A DNA stretch of 64,000 nt from JADLGL01 sp963667605 (lineage in GTDB: Bacteria; Pseudomonadota; Alphaproteobacteria; Rhizobiales; Kaistiaceae), in NCBI GenBank assembly GCA_963667605.2, contig CAXXUZ010000003.1, positions 992,001-1,056,000 on the forward strand, read 5' to 3'. Positions within the stretch are counted from its first letter, which is position 1. Each line of letters begins with the position of its first letter. The position numbers and the translations under genes were made by a program. The notes under the pieces are model-generated. The model was not told where the DNA came from and ran no database searches. It worked only from the letters and a program-made list of their open reading frames with translations. This document shows positions 33,074 through 43,700 of this stretch, piece by piece.

Positions 33074-33919
33074 TCAAAGCAGCGGATCGAATATGAGATA
33101 CCGGCCGTTGGGGTACGATCGGGCGCCACGAGCAGCGAACAAGGCCGCGAGTTCCGGGTCCTCGAATTGCGGTCCCACCCGGCTACGCGGGAGGTTGAAT
33201 TTCAGGCAAAGCCGGCCGCCATGACTAAGCGCTTCATCCCGAAGATCGTCGAGTAGAAACGTCCAATCGGGGAGCTCAAACAAGGACCCGTCGGGGCGAA
33301 CATTGAAGCCGATCCTGAACGCCGTCACGAGGTCAAATCTATGCGCGAATCGCGGCATCCGCTTAAACGGCCTGACTGCGTGGTCGATTGTTTTGACATC
33401 CATCCATTTCGTCATCGCCTTGAAGAATGGACTGTCCCCACGATCGAGCCCAAAGGCCTCATGGCCAGGGAAATTGCAGATGAAAGGGAAATGACCACCG
33501 CCGGTACCGATGTCGAGGATTCGCAGCGGTCGAGGAGCGTCGGCCAGCCCGAGCAACACGACCGGCTTCCATAGCTTGTTGAGATACAGCTCCGTTTTTA
33601 GATATTTCCCTTCAGCCCCTCGAGGTGCCGTGGCCTCCTCCATCCGGAGCAGCTCGGATTGATCGAGAACATCATTGGCGTATAGACGCAGCCCCTTGAA
33701 TGTGTGCTTGCGCCGGCGGGCCGGCCGCCGAGATTTGATCGCGGTCGGCTCCTCCAAACCGCCCTTTGCGGTCGGACGCGAAGTGCCTGTCGGCGATCGT
33801 GAGTGAGCGGCATCGTCGTCCATCATGATCATCGTCGTCCCAGCCGGTGAGCGATGCTTGGTATTCGATAGCCGCCTCCACAGGGCAATCCGGTCGCCGC
33901 CCGGATGCGCCCACAGCAA
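33074..33919 (-). CDS. class I SAM-dependent methyltransferase-like protein
   Basis: 281 residues. A basic, low-complexity N-terminus of about 70 residues precedes a Rossmann methyltransferase core: motif I ILDIGTGGGHFPFI (134-147), an acidic loop at AFGLDRGDSPFF and FDLVTAFRIGFNV after strand 4, then GGRLCLKFNLPRSRVG. The start is uncertain; ATGs at 33832, 33826 and 33823 would trim the N-terminus. Substrate unknown; the fold resembles small-molecule or lipid methyltransferases. It stands alone on the minus strand, downstream of the histidine kinase remnant. Confidence 0.7.
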   Translation of the reverse strand: MLWAHPGGDRIALWRRLSNTKHRSPAGTTMIMMDDDAAHSRSPTGTSRPTAKGGLEEPTAIKSRRPARRRKHTFKGLRLYANDVLDQSELLRMEEATAPRGAEGKYLKTELYLNKLWKPVVLLGLADAPRPLRILDIGTGGGHFPFICNFPGHEAFGLDRGDSPFFKAMTKWMDVKTIDHAVRPFKRMPRFAHRFDLVTAFRIGFNVRPDGSLFELPDWTFLLDDLRDEALSHGGRLCLKFNLPRSRVGPQFEDPELAALFAARGARSYPNGRYLIFDPLL

Positions 33920-33978
33920 GTTTTTTCATAGGGCGACTCGATCGGCTCCAAAGCAAACATTTCGCCGGCGCCCTCCGA

Positions 33979-35455
33979 TTAGGCCGATGCTGACCTCGCT
34001 GCTTTGGCGAAATCGATTGGCCGATCAGGAAGCGTGATCGAGAACGTCGTGCCGGGTCCGGCCGAAGGAACGAGCTCGATCTCGCCACCGTGGGCTCTGA
34101 CCAGTTCGGCCGAAATCGCAAGGCCGAGCCCGGTGCCGCCAGCCCTTCCGGATCCTTGAAACGGCTGGAACAGATGTTCCGCCGCTCTGTTCGGCAAGCC
34201 CGGTCCGGTGTCGCGAACGCGGATGGTCACCACCCCACCTTCGCGCTGAGCCTCTATCGACAGCCGTCGGATCACGGCATCTCGGGCATCGCTCTCCATC
34301 GCTTCGATTGCGTTGCGGCAAAGATTGATCAAGATACGGAAAAGTTGATCGGGATCAGCATCGACCTCGAGCTCCGTCGGCACACGGTTATCCCAAGCGA
34401 TGCCGGAATGATCGACGAGGCCGAGGACCTCCGCGACTTCCTCGACGATCGCGTCGAGCCGAACCAGCCTCCGCTCTGGTGCCGCTTCACTCGGCTTGCC
34501 GTAGGCAAGCGTCGATTGTGCGAAGGAGATCGCTCGGTCGAGGGCCGCAATGAGCTTGGGGGCGAAGCGCTGAACCGACGGGTCGGGCAGCGAACTGATG
34601 CGATCGGAAAACAATTGCGCCGAGGCCAACATATTGCGGAGATCGTGGACGATCTTGGACACTGCCAGTCCGAGATCGGCGAGCCGACGCTGGTGCTGCA
34701 GCGTGTTGCGAAGGTCGCGCTCCATCGCCGCCAGGCGCTCTTCGGCGACGCCGAGTTCATCTCGCCGTTTGCTTGGAAGAATGATTCTGGAGGCGTCCTC
34801 GGGCCCGGCGGTGAAGGTCACCATATTTTGCGACATCCGGCGCATCGGCCGGACGAACAATCTGTTCAGGGCCAAGAACACCAGCGCCCCGGTCAAAATC
34901 GAGATGATTAGCGACATCCAGATTGTGTTCACCGAAAAAGCGATCATCGCAGCGTGCAGTTCTCTCTCATCCATGATCAGCTCGAGTTCGCCGCCACCGG
35001 GCGTCTCGCCGATCACCCGGAGGATCCGGTCGCCGCCGAAAAGGAGCGTGTCGACCGCGTCGGTGAAATTGCCGATCGTCGACGGCTGCCGCAGGTCAGA
35101 GGTCTTATCGACGCTTCGGGGCATGTCTGTCGAAGTGATCAATCGGCTGACATTGCCTTCACGGATAGCGATCGCCTCGGCCCCAATTACCTCCAACAAT
35201 CGGTCTTGAATTTCCTGTGGAACCTCCATCAGATCCGTGGAGGTCAGGACGACGCTCGCCGCAGCGGCCGTGGCCATTCGATCGCTGAGCCGTACGGAAA
35301 TTGGCGATCGACGGCACATAGATCAGCACCTCGCTCACCATCACGAAAATCGCAGTCAATCCGAGCAGCTTCCATGACAAGCCGAAGCGAACGCGTCTCG
35401 GCTTGTCCCGCTGGACGGAATCGGCGTTTTCCTGCACCGTTTTACGTGTTCCCAA
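33979..35455 (-). pseudogene. sensor histidine kinase, frameshifted near the N-terminus
   Basis: The start frame (ATG at 35455) gives a basic segment and first membrane helix (LSWKLLGLTAIFVMVSEVLI YVPSIANFR), then leaves frame near 35290. The rest, to 33979, continues in the next frame with RLSDRMATAAAASVV, a sensor region, a second helix (MSLIISILTGALVFLALNRL), HAMP, the H-box KIVHDLRNMLASAQ, N-box NLCRNAIEAM, and G boxes DTGPGL and GGTGLGLAIS. In relatives NFR is followed within a few residues by LxxRL, so the break is a small indel. With one indel corrected it would be about 490 residues. No response regulator is adjacent. It may be a true lesion or a sequencing error. Confidence 0.75.
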
Positions 35456-35503
35456 GTGGCGCCGCCCCCGGCGGCTTTATCCTGCGCCCATGAGAAGGGC
35501 CGG

Positions 35504-36364
35504 TCAAACCTCCGGAGCGGGCTTGGCCGATTCGTTTGCGGCCCGCTTGCGCCGACGCGACCACCAATGGCCGAACACCGGGATGAGCGACAATAGCGCG
35601 ATCACCAACCCGGCGATCACCGGCCCCGAAGTCATCGCCGAGAAATCGAGTTCGCAGGTACCCGCTGCTGCGCATCCAGGATTCGTTACTTCCTGGGCGC
35701 CGAGGATTTCGTCAATAGCGGCACCGAAGAAGGCGAAGCTAACGGTCCATGGTAGAAGGCCCACAAGCGTCGCCGCGATGAACACCCTCAGCCGGACCCC
35801 AAATAACGCAGGCAACGCATTCGAAGCCCAATAGGGCATGACCGGCACCAGTCGCAGCACGACGATGACGTAGAACGCGTTGGTGCGGAAGCCTTCGGCA
35901 AAGTTCGTCGCCCGTGTGTCGAGCTTGTCGACCCATCGCCGCATCCAATCGCCGAGCGCGGTTCGGGCGATCAGAAAGACGCACACCGACCCGAAGGTGA
36001 CCGCGATCGTTGCGATCAACCCGCCGATCACGCCGCCGAATATGATACCGCCGAGAACCGTCAGCAAGAAACCGCCGGGGACCGAAAACACTACAGCCAA
36101 TACATAGGCGCCGGAGTAGATGGCGATGGTGGTGGTCGGATGTTGTGCGAAATAGTCCAAGAGCGCCGAGCGGCCTTCGATTATCGAAGACAGCGACCAA
36201 TCTTCGCTTAGGCCCAGCACCGAGATGGTTATGCCACCAAGGATCAGAAAGATCAGCGGCGCCCAGCGCAGCAAGGTCTTCACCCGGGTCGGCGAGCTCC
36301 GAGCCGCCCCAGCGTCGGCTGATGGGTCGTATTCTCCTTCAGATCTTGGGCCTTGGTCCGTCAT
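35504..36364 (-). CDS. VTT-domain (TVP38/TMEM64/DedA-like) membrane protein
   Basis: 286 residues. A cytoplasmic N-terminus is followed by a helix at LLRWAPLIFLILGGITISVL, then the VTT core: VFSVPGGFLLTVLGGIIFGG, GGLIATIAVTFGSVCVFLIAR, the conserved FYVIVVLRLVPVMPYWASNA loop and FIAATLVGLLPWTVSFAFFG. A last helix (AGLVIALLSLIPVFGHWW) and a basic tail end the protein. Relatives are implicated in lipid scrambling or transport across the inner membrane; the substrate here is unknown. The histidine kinase gene starts about 50 bases downstream, so the two may be cotranscribed. Confidence 0.88.
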   Translation of the reverse strand: MTDQGPRSEGEYDPSADAGAARSSPTRVKTLLRWAPLIFLILGGITISVLGLSEDWSLSSIIEGRSALLDYFAQHPTTTIAIYSGAYVLAVVFSVPGGFLLTVLGGIIFGGVIGGLIATIAVTFGSVCVFLIARTALGDWMRRWVDKLDTRATNFAEGFRTNAFYVIVVLRLVPVMPYWASNALPALFGVRLRVFIAATLVGLLPWTVSFAFFGAAIDEILGAQEVTNPGCAAAGTCELDFSAMTSGPVIAGLVIALLSLIPVFGHWWSRRRKRAANESAKPAPEV

Positions 36365-36486
36365 CTTGCCACCGAGACTTCCCGCTTACGGTACACAGGT
36401 CAATGCGAGAGCTTGCGGCAGCGTGGGGGCGACGCCAAATCTAACCTGGTACGCGCGTCAATTGATCGTTAGCAAGCTGCATCGCA

Positions 36487-36515
36487 TTGACCAGTCTGGA
36501 CCTTGTTCGTATAAG
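36487..36515 (+). promoter_or_regulatory. sigma-70-type promoter for rpmH operon
   Basis: TTGACC (36487-36492) and TATAAG (36510-36515) are separated by 17 bases, an excellent housekeeping promoter match about 125 bases upstream of the rpmH start. It would drive rpmH-rnpA-yidC. Confidence 0.6.
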
Positions 36516-36641
36516 CGCGGCTTACCGGGTCCGACCCTTGTCGGGTCGTCGGTCGGGCTGCCTGAAGCCAGGCATTTTGGTTGGCCGGCGATGACAGAAC
36601 CGACGCCTGATCCAACAAAACCGCCTGTCTGGAGGCCATCG

Positions 36642-36776
36642 ATGAAACGGACCTACCAACCCAGTCGGCTTGTTCGCAAACGCCGACATGGCTTCCGCGC
36701 ACGGATGGCGACCCCTGGGGGGCGCAAGGTGATCGCGTCGCGACGCGCTCGCGGCCGCAAGCGGGTTTCGGCCTGA
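36642..36776 (+). CDS. rpmH: 50S ribosomal protein L34
   Basis: 44 residues, the standard length: MKRTYQPSRLVRKRRHGFRA then RMATPGGRKVIASRRARGRK. A GGAGG ribosome-binding site lies at 36631-36635, just before the ATG. It is the first gene of the usual rpmH-rnpA-yidC cluster. Confidence 0.98.
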   Translation: MKRTYQPSRLVRKRRHGFRARMATPGGRKVIASRRARGRKRVSA

Positions 36777-36814
36777 CGCGGCGATCCGCCGCGCAAACCG
36801 ACCGGAGCGGTGGA

Positions 36815-37189
36815 TTGAGTGGATTGAATCGGCTGCGCTCACGCCCGGAATATCTGGCGATCGCCAAAGGTGCGCGCGTCGCACGACCCGCGTTTGTGTT
36901 GCAGGCAAATCGTAGCCGCCCTGGCGCTTCAGCCCGCTTCGGCTTTACCGTCAGCCGCAGAGTTGGCAATTCCGTCATCCGCAATCGGGTAAGGCGGCGT
37001 CTGAAGGAGCTGGTGCGTCGGGATGGCGGCGGCGCCACTGGTGTCGATTACGTGCTTGTCGGTCGCGCCGCTGCCACCAATAGTCCGTTCGCCGAGATGG
37101 CCAATCAGTTGGCGTCGGCGATGAGGCAGATCGGCAAGATGAAACAGCTGACCGGCGCGGTTCCGTCTTCGAAAGGAGAGGCAGCCTGA
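36815..37189 (+). CDS. rnpA: ribonuclease P protein component
   Basis: 124 residues from a TTG at 36815; a second in-frame TTG at 36824 matches the family start (NRLRSRPEYLAIAKG) slightly better. The RNR signature is present in FGFTVSRRVGNSVIRNRVRR. It binds the 5' leader of pre-tRNA in RNase P. The stop overlaps the yidC ATG (TGATG), so translation is coupled. The yidD gene usually found between rnpA and yidC is missing. Confidence 0.95.
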   Translation: MSGLNRLRSRPEYLAIAKGARVARPAFVLQANRSRPGASARFGFTVSRRVGNSVIRNRVRRRLKELVRRDGGGATGVDYVLVGRAAATNSPFAEMANQLASAMRQIGKMKQLTGAVPSSKGEAA

Positions 37190-39060
37190 TGGGAGGCGGT
37201 AACACCCGCAATTTTATCATCGCGATCCTGCTGTCGGTGGGCGTGCTCGTGGTGTGGCAAATGTTCTTCGCGCCACAGATCGAACAGGCGCAGCAATCGG
37301 CGCAGCAGCCGCAAGCCGAGGCGGTCGCGCCCGATATTCCGCAACCGGCGCTGGGCCAGGATATCCCTCAGCCGGAGGTCGGTCAGGACATACCCCAGCC
37401 CGGTGGGGTCGCGGCGATCGAAGCGCAGACCCGGTTTGACACCCATGAGGCGGCGGTCGGGGACGCCAGGCGGCAGTCTGTCCCGATTCAGACCCCGTCG
37501 CTGTCGGGATCGATCAATCTGGTCGGTGCCCGGATCGACGACCTTCGGCTGCTCAACTACCGCCTCTGCGTTGAAGGCGAGTCGAAGCTCTATCCATGCC
37601 CGGAACGAACGCCCGATGGCGGTAGTCCCACCATCATATTACTGTCGCCAATTGAAGGTCCGAACGGCTACTACGCTGACTTTGGTTGGGTGTCAGCGGA
37701 CGCCGCAGTCCCGGGACCGACCACGCTTTGGGCTTCGGCGCCGGGTGCAGTGCTGAGCCCGGAATCACCGCTTGTCCTCACTTATGACAACGGGTCAGGC
37801 TTGGTCTTCACCAGAACCATTTCGGTCGACGACCGGTACATGTTCACGATTGCCGACGAGGTGGCCAACAACGGCGACGCCTCGGTCGCCCTTCGGCCCT
37901 ACGGACGCGTCATTCGCTTCGGGGAGCCGGAGAACCAAGGCTGGTTTATCCTCCATGAGGGGATGATCGGCTTCCTCGCCGATCAAGGCCTCAAACAGGT
38001 CAATTACGGGGCGCTGGTCGACGAGAAGCAGGAATACGAGCCGACGACCAGCGGCTGGATTGGCATCACCGACAAATATTGGGCGGCTACTTTGATACCA
38101 GAGGCCGGTCAGCAATTTGTCGGTCGGTTCACCCGCTTCAACGATGACCAGGGGCTTCGCTATCAGGCCGATTTCTCTGGCCAGACCACCACAGTCGCCG
38201 TCAACGGTAGCGTCACCCTCACCAGCAATCTGTTCGCCGGCGCCAAGGAGGTCGCGGTCGTCGACGGCTATGATCGGGAGATGAATCTCGATCGTTTCGA
38301 GCTGCTGATCGATTGGGGCTGGTTCTATTTCATCACCAAGCCGATGTTCAAGCTGATCGACTTCTTTTTCGGCATGGTCGGCAACTTCGGCGTCGCCATC
38401 CTGTTGGCGACGGTGGCGATCAAGCTGGTCTTCTTCCCGCTCGCCAACCGCTCCTATCGCTCGATGGCGGGGATGCGGAAGGTGATGCCGCAGATCCAGG
38501 CGCTGCGCGAGCGCTACAAGGACGATCGCGCCAAGCAACAGCAGCAGATGATGGCAATCTACAAAAAGGAGAAGATCAATCCGGTCTCCGGTTGTTGGCC
38601 GATCCTGATTCAGATCCCGGTGTTCTTCGCGCTCTACAAGGTCCTGTTCGTCACCATCGAGATGCGTCAAGCGCCGTTCTTTGGTTGGGTCCAGGACCTG
38701 TCGGTGGCCGACCCGACCTCATTCATCAATCTCTTCGGGCTTCTGCCCTTCGATTCGCCGGTCTTCCTGCAAATCGGTGTCTGGCCGCTGCTGATGGGCA
38801 TCACGATGTGGATTCAGATGAAGCTGAATCCGCAGCAGCCCGGGACGCCGCAATTCATCTTCAACGTGTTGCCGATTGTGTTCACCTTTATGCTGGCCTC
38901 TTTCCCGGCCGGCCTGGTAATCTACTGGGCCTGGAACAATTTTTTGTCGGTGACACAGCAATCTTTCATCATGCGCCGGCATGGGGTGAAGGTCGATATC
39001 ATCGGCAATATCCGCGATACCTTCAAACGAAAGCCGAAAAAGGCCGGCATTAAGAGCTGA
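37189..39060 (+). CDS. yidC: membrane protein insertase YidC
   Basis: 623 residues, the normal alphaproteobacterial size. It has an N-terminal signal anchor (FIIAILLSVGVLVVWQMFF), a large periplasmic beta domain, and the conserved C-terminal insertase core beginning GWFYFITKPMFKLIDFFFG, with YKKEKINPVSGCWPILIQIP, then VFFALYKVLFVTIEMR and LPIVFTFMLASFPAGLVIYW. Just after the anchor there are three DIPQP repeats (residues about 46-70). It inserts proteins into the inner membrane, alone or with SecYEG. The last gene of the rpmH unit; pyrD follows convergently. Confidence 0.97.
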   Translation: MGGGNTRNFIIAILLSVGVLVVWQMFFAPQIEQAQQSAQQPQAEAVAPDIPQPALGQDIPQPEVGQDIPQPGGVAAIEAQTRFDTHEAAVGDARRQSVPIQTPSLSGSINLVGARIDDLRLLNYRLCVEGESKLYPCPERTPDGGSPTIILLSPIEGPNGYYADFGWVSADAAVPGPTTLWASAPGAVLSPESPLVLTYDNGSGLVFTRTISVDDRYMFTIADEVANNGDASVALRPYGRVIRFGEPENQGWFILHEGMIGFLADQGLKQVNYGALVDEKQEYEPTTSGWIGITDKYWAATLIPEAGQQFVGRFTRFNDDQGLRYQADFSGQTTTVAVNGSVTLTSNLFAGAKEVAVVDGYDREMNLDRFELLIDWGWFYFITKPMFKLIDFFFGMVGNFGVAILLATVAIKLVFFPLANRSYRSMAGMRKVMPQIQALRERYKDDRAKQQQQMMAIYKKEKINPVSGCWPILIQIPVFFALYKVLFVTIEMRQAPFFGWVQDLSVADPTSFINLFGLLPFDSPVFLQIGVWPLLMGITMWIQMKLNPQQPGTPQFIFNVLPIVFTFMLASFPAGLVIYWAWNNFLSVTQQSFIMRRHGVKVDIIGNIRDTFKRKPKKAGIKS

Positions 39061-39142
39061 GGCTGGGCTTTGCCCGTGCCAGTTCGAGCAACGCCTTCAG
39101 CCGCCGGCAGTCCCGCGTCGCCGAGCGGGTTTCCCGGCACGG

Positions 39143-40225
39143 TCAAATATCTTCTGCCGCCCACCGATCTGTCTCGACGCCAACAGCTTCGGCTATGGAC
39201 GAGTGGCCGTGATTGGCGATCATCAGCGCGAGGCCGCGATTGAGTTCGTCAGCAAGGCCCTGTCCTGCGTAGATCATACCGGTATAGATCTGGACAAGAT
39301 TGGCGCCGGCACTGATCTTGGCCCAAGCTGTCTCGACCGAATCGACGCCGCCCACCCCGATCAGCGGTAGATCGGGCCCGACCAGTTTACGCATACGCGC
39401 CAGCAGGACGGTGGAGCGCCGGAACAGCGGCCGCCCGGACAGGCCGCCGCTCTCCCGGGAGCGGCGCGAGGAATGGAGACCGTCGCGGCTGAGGGTCGTA
39501 TTTGCAATGATCATGCCGTCAATCCCGTTGCCGAGCGCGGTTTCGGCGATCGATTCGAGAGCGACGGGATCGAGATCGGGGGCGATCTTGAGCAGGATCG
39601 GAGTCGACCGGCGGCCATTGGTGGCCTCGTCGCGAGCAGCGATGGCTCGGCGCAGCAATTCGATCAGCGCCTCCTTTTGCTGCAAATCGCGAAGGCCGGG
39701 TGTGTTCGGCGACGACACATTGATCGCGAGATAGGAGGCCAGATCGGCAAAGGCCTCGATGCCGGCGACATAATCCGCGATTCGATCCGTCGAATCACGA
39801 TTGGCGCCGATATTGACACCGACGATCCCATGCCCTCTGCGTTGCGGCATCCGCTCGCGCACCGGAGCGATGCCGTCATTATTGAAGCCAAGGCGATTGA
39901 TGATCGCGTGGTCCCGCTCGAGGCGAAACATTCGCGGCTTCGGATTACCCGGCTGCGAGCTAGGCGTCACCGTACCAATCTCGACGAAGCCGAAACCCAG
40001 CCGGAGCAGGCCGTCGATTGCCTCGCCATTCTTGTCGAAACCGGCGGCGAGGCCGACTGGCGACGGGAAGTCGAGATCGAATACTCGGCTTCGCAGCGGC
40101 CGGCCCGCCCGGGCTGCCGCCGGCACCAGCCCCAGCGCAAGCCCCTTGATTGCGAGCCGATGGGCGGTTTCCGGGTCGAACCGGAACAGCGCCGATCGCG
40201 CCAGCCTATCGAGCGGTCCCGGCAT
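39143..40225 (-). CDS. pyrD: dihydroorotate dehydrogenase, class 2
   Basis: 360 residues from the ATG at 40225, which overlaps the TGA of the DUF952 gene. The quinone-linked, membrane-associated class 2 enzyme oxidises dihydroorotate in pyrimidine synthesis. Visible: N-terminal amphipathic region (LARSALFRFDPETAHRLAIK), FMN loop VGLAAGFDKNGEAID, catalytic serine motif INVSSPNTPGLRDLQ, IANTT, and GVGGVDS. A 20-residue longer frame exists upstream but belongs to the overlapped gene. Confidence 0.96.
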   Translation of the reverse strand: MPGPLDRLARSALFRFDPETAHRLAIKGLALGLVPAAARAGRPLRSRVFDLDFPSPVGLAAGFDKNGEAIDGLLRLGFGFVEIGTVTPSSQPGNPKPRMFRLERDHAIINRLGFNNDGIAPVRERMPQRRGHGIVGVNIGANRDSTDRIADYVAGIEAFADLASYLAINVSSPNTPGLRDLQQKEALIELLRRAIAARDEATNGRRSTPILLKIAPDLDPVALESIAETALGNGIDGMIIANTTLSRDGLHSSRRSRESGGLSGRPLFRRSTVLLARMRKLVGPDLPLIGVGGVDSVETAWAKISAGANLVQIYTGMIYAGQGLADELNRGLALMIANHGHSSIAEAVGVETDRWAAEDI

Positions 40226-40566
40226 CAGTCGAGCACCGGCAAAACGCGACTGCCGTCGGTTTGGCGCGCCAACGGCTGGACCCACGCAACGAGATTGAGC
40301 GCGAGCGGTGCGCCGAGGTGTGGAAACATGCCGCCGCCACGTGATTTCTCCCAGATCAGCGAATTGCCGAGCCGATCGGCTTCGACCGCCAGGATCATCA
40401 GTTCGTCAACGTCCGCGAAATGCCTGGCGATTGTGCCTTCGACCTGCTCGCCGGTCGATAAATGGATGAAACCGTCCCGCAGATCATCGCCCGAACCGTC
40501 AAAGGCGCCGACGGCCTCGGCGGCCAGCCAGTCGGCCCGGGTGCAGATCTTGTAGACCGTCGTCAT
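40225..40566 (-). CDS. DUF952 protein
   Basis: 113 residues from the ATG at 40566: MTTVYKICTRADWLAAEAVG, then GFIHLSTGEQVEGTIARHFA and LIWEKSRGGGMFPHLGAPLA, all DUF952 hallmarks (Y-K-I, F-I-H-x-S, F-P-H-x-Y/L). The family is a small alpha/beta fold resembling ADP-ribosyl-related proteins, function unestablished. It overlaps the pyrD start by one base (TGATG), a conserved pairing in alphaproteobacteria. Confidence 0.92.
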   Translation of the reverse strand: MTTVYKICTRADWLAAEAVGAFDGSGDDLRDGFIHLSTGEQVEGTIARHFADVDELMILAVEADRLGNSLIWEKSRGGGMFPHLGAPLALNLVAWVQPLARQTDGSRVLPVLD

Positions 40567-40707
40567 TTGGGTGCACTTGCCGACAGATCGTAACGCCATC
40601 TTGCCATGCCACTTGGCGGCAAGAAGCGCCGCGGTTTTCGATTCTGCCTGGACAGGATCGCATGATAAGGTCCAATCCTGAGATCGGAGGCAGGAAGAGA
40701 GTATCCC

Positions 40708-43700
40708 ATGTTCCGCCTTGCCGCCGCCATCGGCGCGGTACTGGTGATAGCGGCGATCGCCTCGACCGTCACCGGTCAAGCGCAGACGCCCCTTGGCCGG
40801 TTTCAATTGACCGCCGAAGGCGACGGCTTCCTCCGCCTCGACACCCAGACCGGCGCGCTGTCCTATTGCAGCCTGGTTGACGGTCGCTGGCTATGCCGGC
40901 CGGCGGAGATCGAGCCGGCGGCGGGTAACAATCTCCAGACCCTCGGCGACCGGATCGAGGCGTTGGAGGCGGAAATCGTGGCGCTTGTGGCGCGGCTTTC
41001 TCCTCAAGCCGCTGAAGCGACGGCGGAAGCGCTGACAGCGCTTAACGAGCAGCTGGCGGCGATCGAGCCGCGGCTCGACGAGCTTGTCCAACCGGTTGAG
41101 ATTGATATTGGTGCTGACTTGGCGCCGCTCGCTGCCCAGCTGGAGGCCCTCGCCGTCGATCAGGCGGCACTTGCAGAAATGGTGGCCGGGATCGCGGTTG
41201 AAGACCCGGCGATCAATGCGGCGCTGGCGGTGATTGCCGAGCGCCAGGCGGCACTCGAGGCGGTAATCGCCGACCTTGCAGCAGCACCGGCTCCAGACGC
41301 CGGGCAGGCGGACGCCCTGGCGGCGCTTACCGAGCAATTGGCGGCGATCGATGCCCGTCTTGACGAGCTTGGCCGGCCGGTTGAGATTGATATTGGCGCT
41401 AACTTGGCGCCGCTAGCCGCCCAGCTGGAGGCCCTCGCCGTCGATCAGGCGGCACTTGCAGAAATGGTGGCCGGGATCGCGGTTGAAGATCCAGCGATCA
41501 ATGCGGCGTTGGCGGCGATCACAGAGCGCCAGGCGGCACTCGAGGCGGTAATCGCCGACCTTGCAGCAGCACCGGCTCCAGACGCCGGGCAGGCGGACGC
41601 CCTGGCAGCGCTTACCGAGCAATTGGCGGCGATCGATGCCCGTCTTGACGAGCTCGCCCAGCCGGTTGAGATTGATATTGGTGCTGACTTGGCGCCGCTA
41701 GCCGCCCAGCTGGAGGCCCTCGCCGTCGATCAGGCGATCTTGGCGGAGCTGGTGGCCGGGCTCGGGGTCGAAGACCCGGTGATCAATGCAGTACTAGCGG
41801 CGATCCAGGCGAGGCTCGACGAGCTCGCCCAGCCGGTTGATCTTGATATCGGCGCTGATCTCGCGCCGCTCGCTGGCCAGCTGCAGACCCTCGCCGTCGA
41901 TCAGGCAGCACTGGCCGAGCTGGTGGCCGTGATTGCGGCCGAAGACCCGGCAATAAACTCGGCGCTGGCGGCAATCGAGGCCCGGCTGGATGGGCTCGCC
42001 CAGCCGGTTGAGCTTGATATCGGCGCCGACTTGGCGCCGCTTGCTGCCCAGCTGGAGGCGCTCGCTGCCGATCAGGCGGCTCTGGCGGTACTGGTGGCAG
42101 GGATCGTGGTCGAAGACCCGGCGATCAATGCGGCGCTGGCGGCGCTTACCGAGCAATTGGCGGCACTCGAGGCGGTGATCGCCGACCTTGCAGCAGCGCC
42201 GGCTCCGGACGCCGGGCAGGCGAAAGCGATAGTCGATCTCGTCGGGGAATTGGCCGAACTCAGGGTCGCGATCGAGCAGCTGCCGGTTCCGAACGACGCC
42301 GCAATCACCGCACTGCTGCTGGATCTGTCTGAACAATTGGCGGCCTTTGCCCGAGCGGAGGCCGAACGGCACTGTGCCGCGGATCGGCAATGGCTGGCGA
42401 CCATCGAAGCGTTGACGGAGCAGCAAGCGGCCCTCGAGGCCAAGGTCGATGCTGCCGTCGTCGGTCAGGACAACGCCCGGACCCTCGAGGCATTGGCGGC
42501 GCTTGGTGCCCAGCTGGCTGTAATCGAGCAGATGTTTGGCGACCTCGGACCTCCGCCAGTCGACGCCGAGCTTCATGAGGCGGTTCAGTTCCTTGGCGAG
42601 GAGCTGGCTAATCTGCGTCAAGGCCAGGTGGAGTTGGTTGCAGGCATCGCTGGCCTCGTCGACGCCGATCCGGTTGTGCTTGCTGCCTTGGCGGGGTTGG
42701 AGGCACGGCTCTCCGATCTTGAGACCTTGGTGGCGGCGACTGCGGACGCGGCCCCCGATCTTCAGGCCCCGTTGGGCGAATTGCAGGAAAATGTTGCGGA
42801 ATTGACGACAGCGCTGGCCGCATTGAGCGAGCAGATCGCCGCTCAACCGGGTGTCGACGAAGATCTCGTTCTGGCACTAACCGATATTGCTCAACGCCAG
42901 TCTGCGATCAAGGCCGCCTTGATCCTGGCTGATCCGACAGAGGCTTTGGCCACTCTGGTGGCGCGGCTGGAGGCGCTAGAGCAGCGCGTGATCGCCGCCC
43001 TCGAGCCAAACGCCGGGCGCCTGGACCCGATCCAGCAAGCTGTCGCAGCTCTCCAGGAGGCACAGGCCGCTGCCGATATCGATCTAGCCATCTCCGCATT
43101 GGCGGCGCAACTGGCAGCGATCAAGGACACTGTTGCCGAGTTTGCCGACCGGAGCCCTAACCTGGAATTTGCGATCGTCCTTGCTGGACTGGACGATCGG
43201 CTGGCCGGCCTGGAACAGGCGGTTGGCGCGCTCGCTTTGTCACCGGTTCCGGCACCGATCGAGACGGCGCTCAATCTGCTCTCGGAGCGCTTGGACGGTC
43301 TCATCGCCGAGCAAGGGATGTTGGCTGCAGCGATCGCCGGGGCCAAGCCCGTCGGCGCCGGCGCGGATATCGTCGCAGTTCTCCTTGCTTTCGACCAGAC
43401 CGCCGCCGATATTCGCGCTGATCTAGCTGTTCTGATTGATGCCGGTTTGGTCGCCGCCGCCCAGATTGCCACACTCGAAGACCGCCAAGCCGCAATTGAA
43501 GCGCGGCTTGCCGAACTTGCGATTGCGTTGGTCGAAGGCGCCGCCGGTGAGGCCGAATTTGTCATGAGCGCCATCGAGCTATTGGTCGCGGAGCTCGGCA
43601 CGCTTCGGGGTCAATTGGATCGGCGAGCGGCGGATGATGCCGAGCTGGCGGCAATTCTTGCCGATCGGCTGGCCGAGCTTGATGATCATGTCGCGGCGCT

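Noticed and set aside
41794..42846. 350-codon minus-strand frame inside the coiled-coil gene
   Set aside because: It is antisense to a strongly periodic gene; its repeats mirror those of the sense frame.
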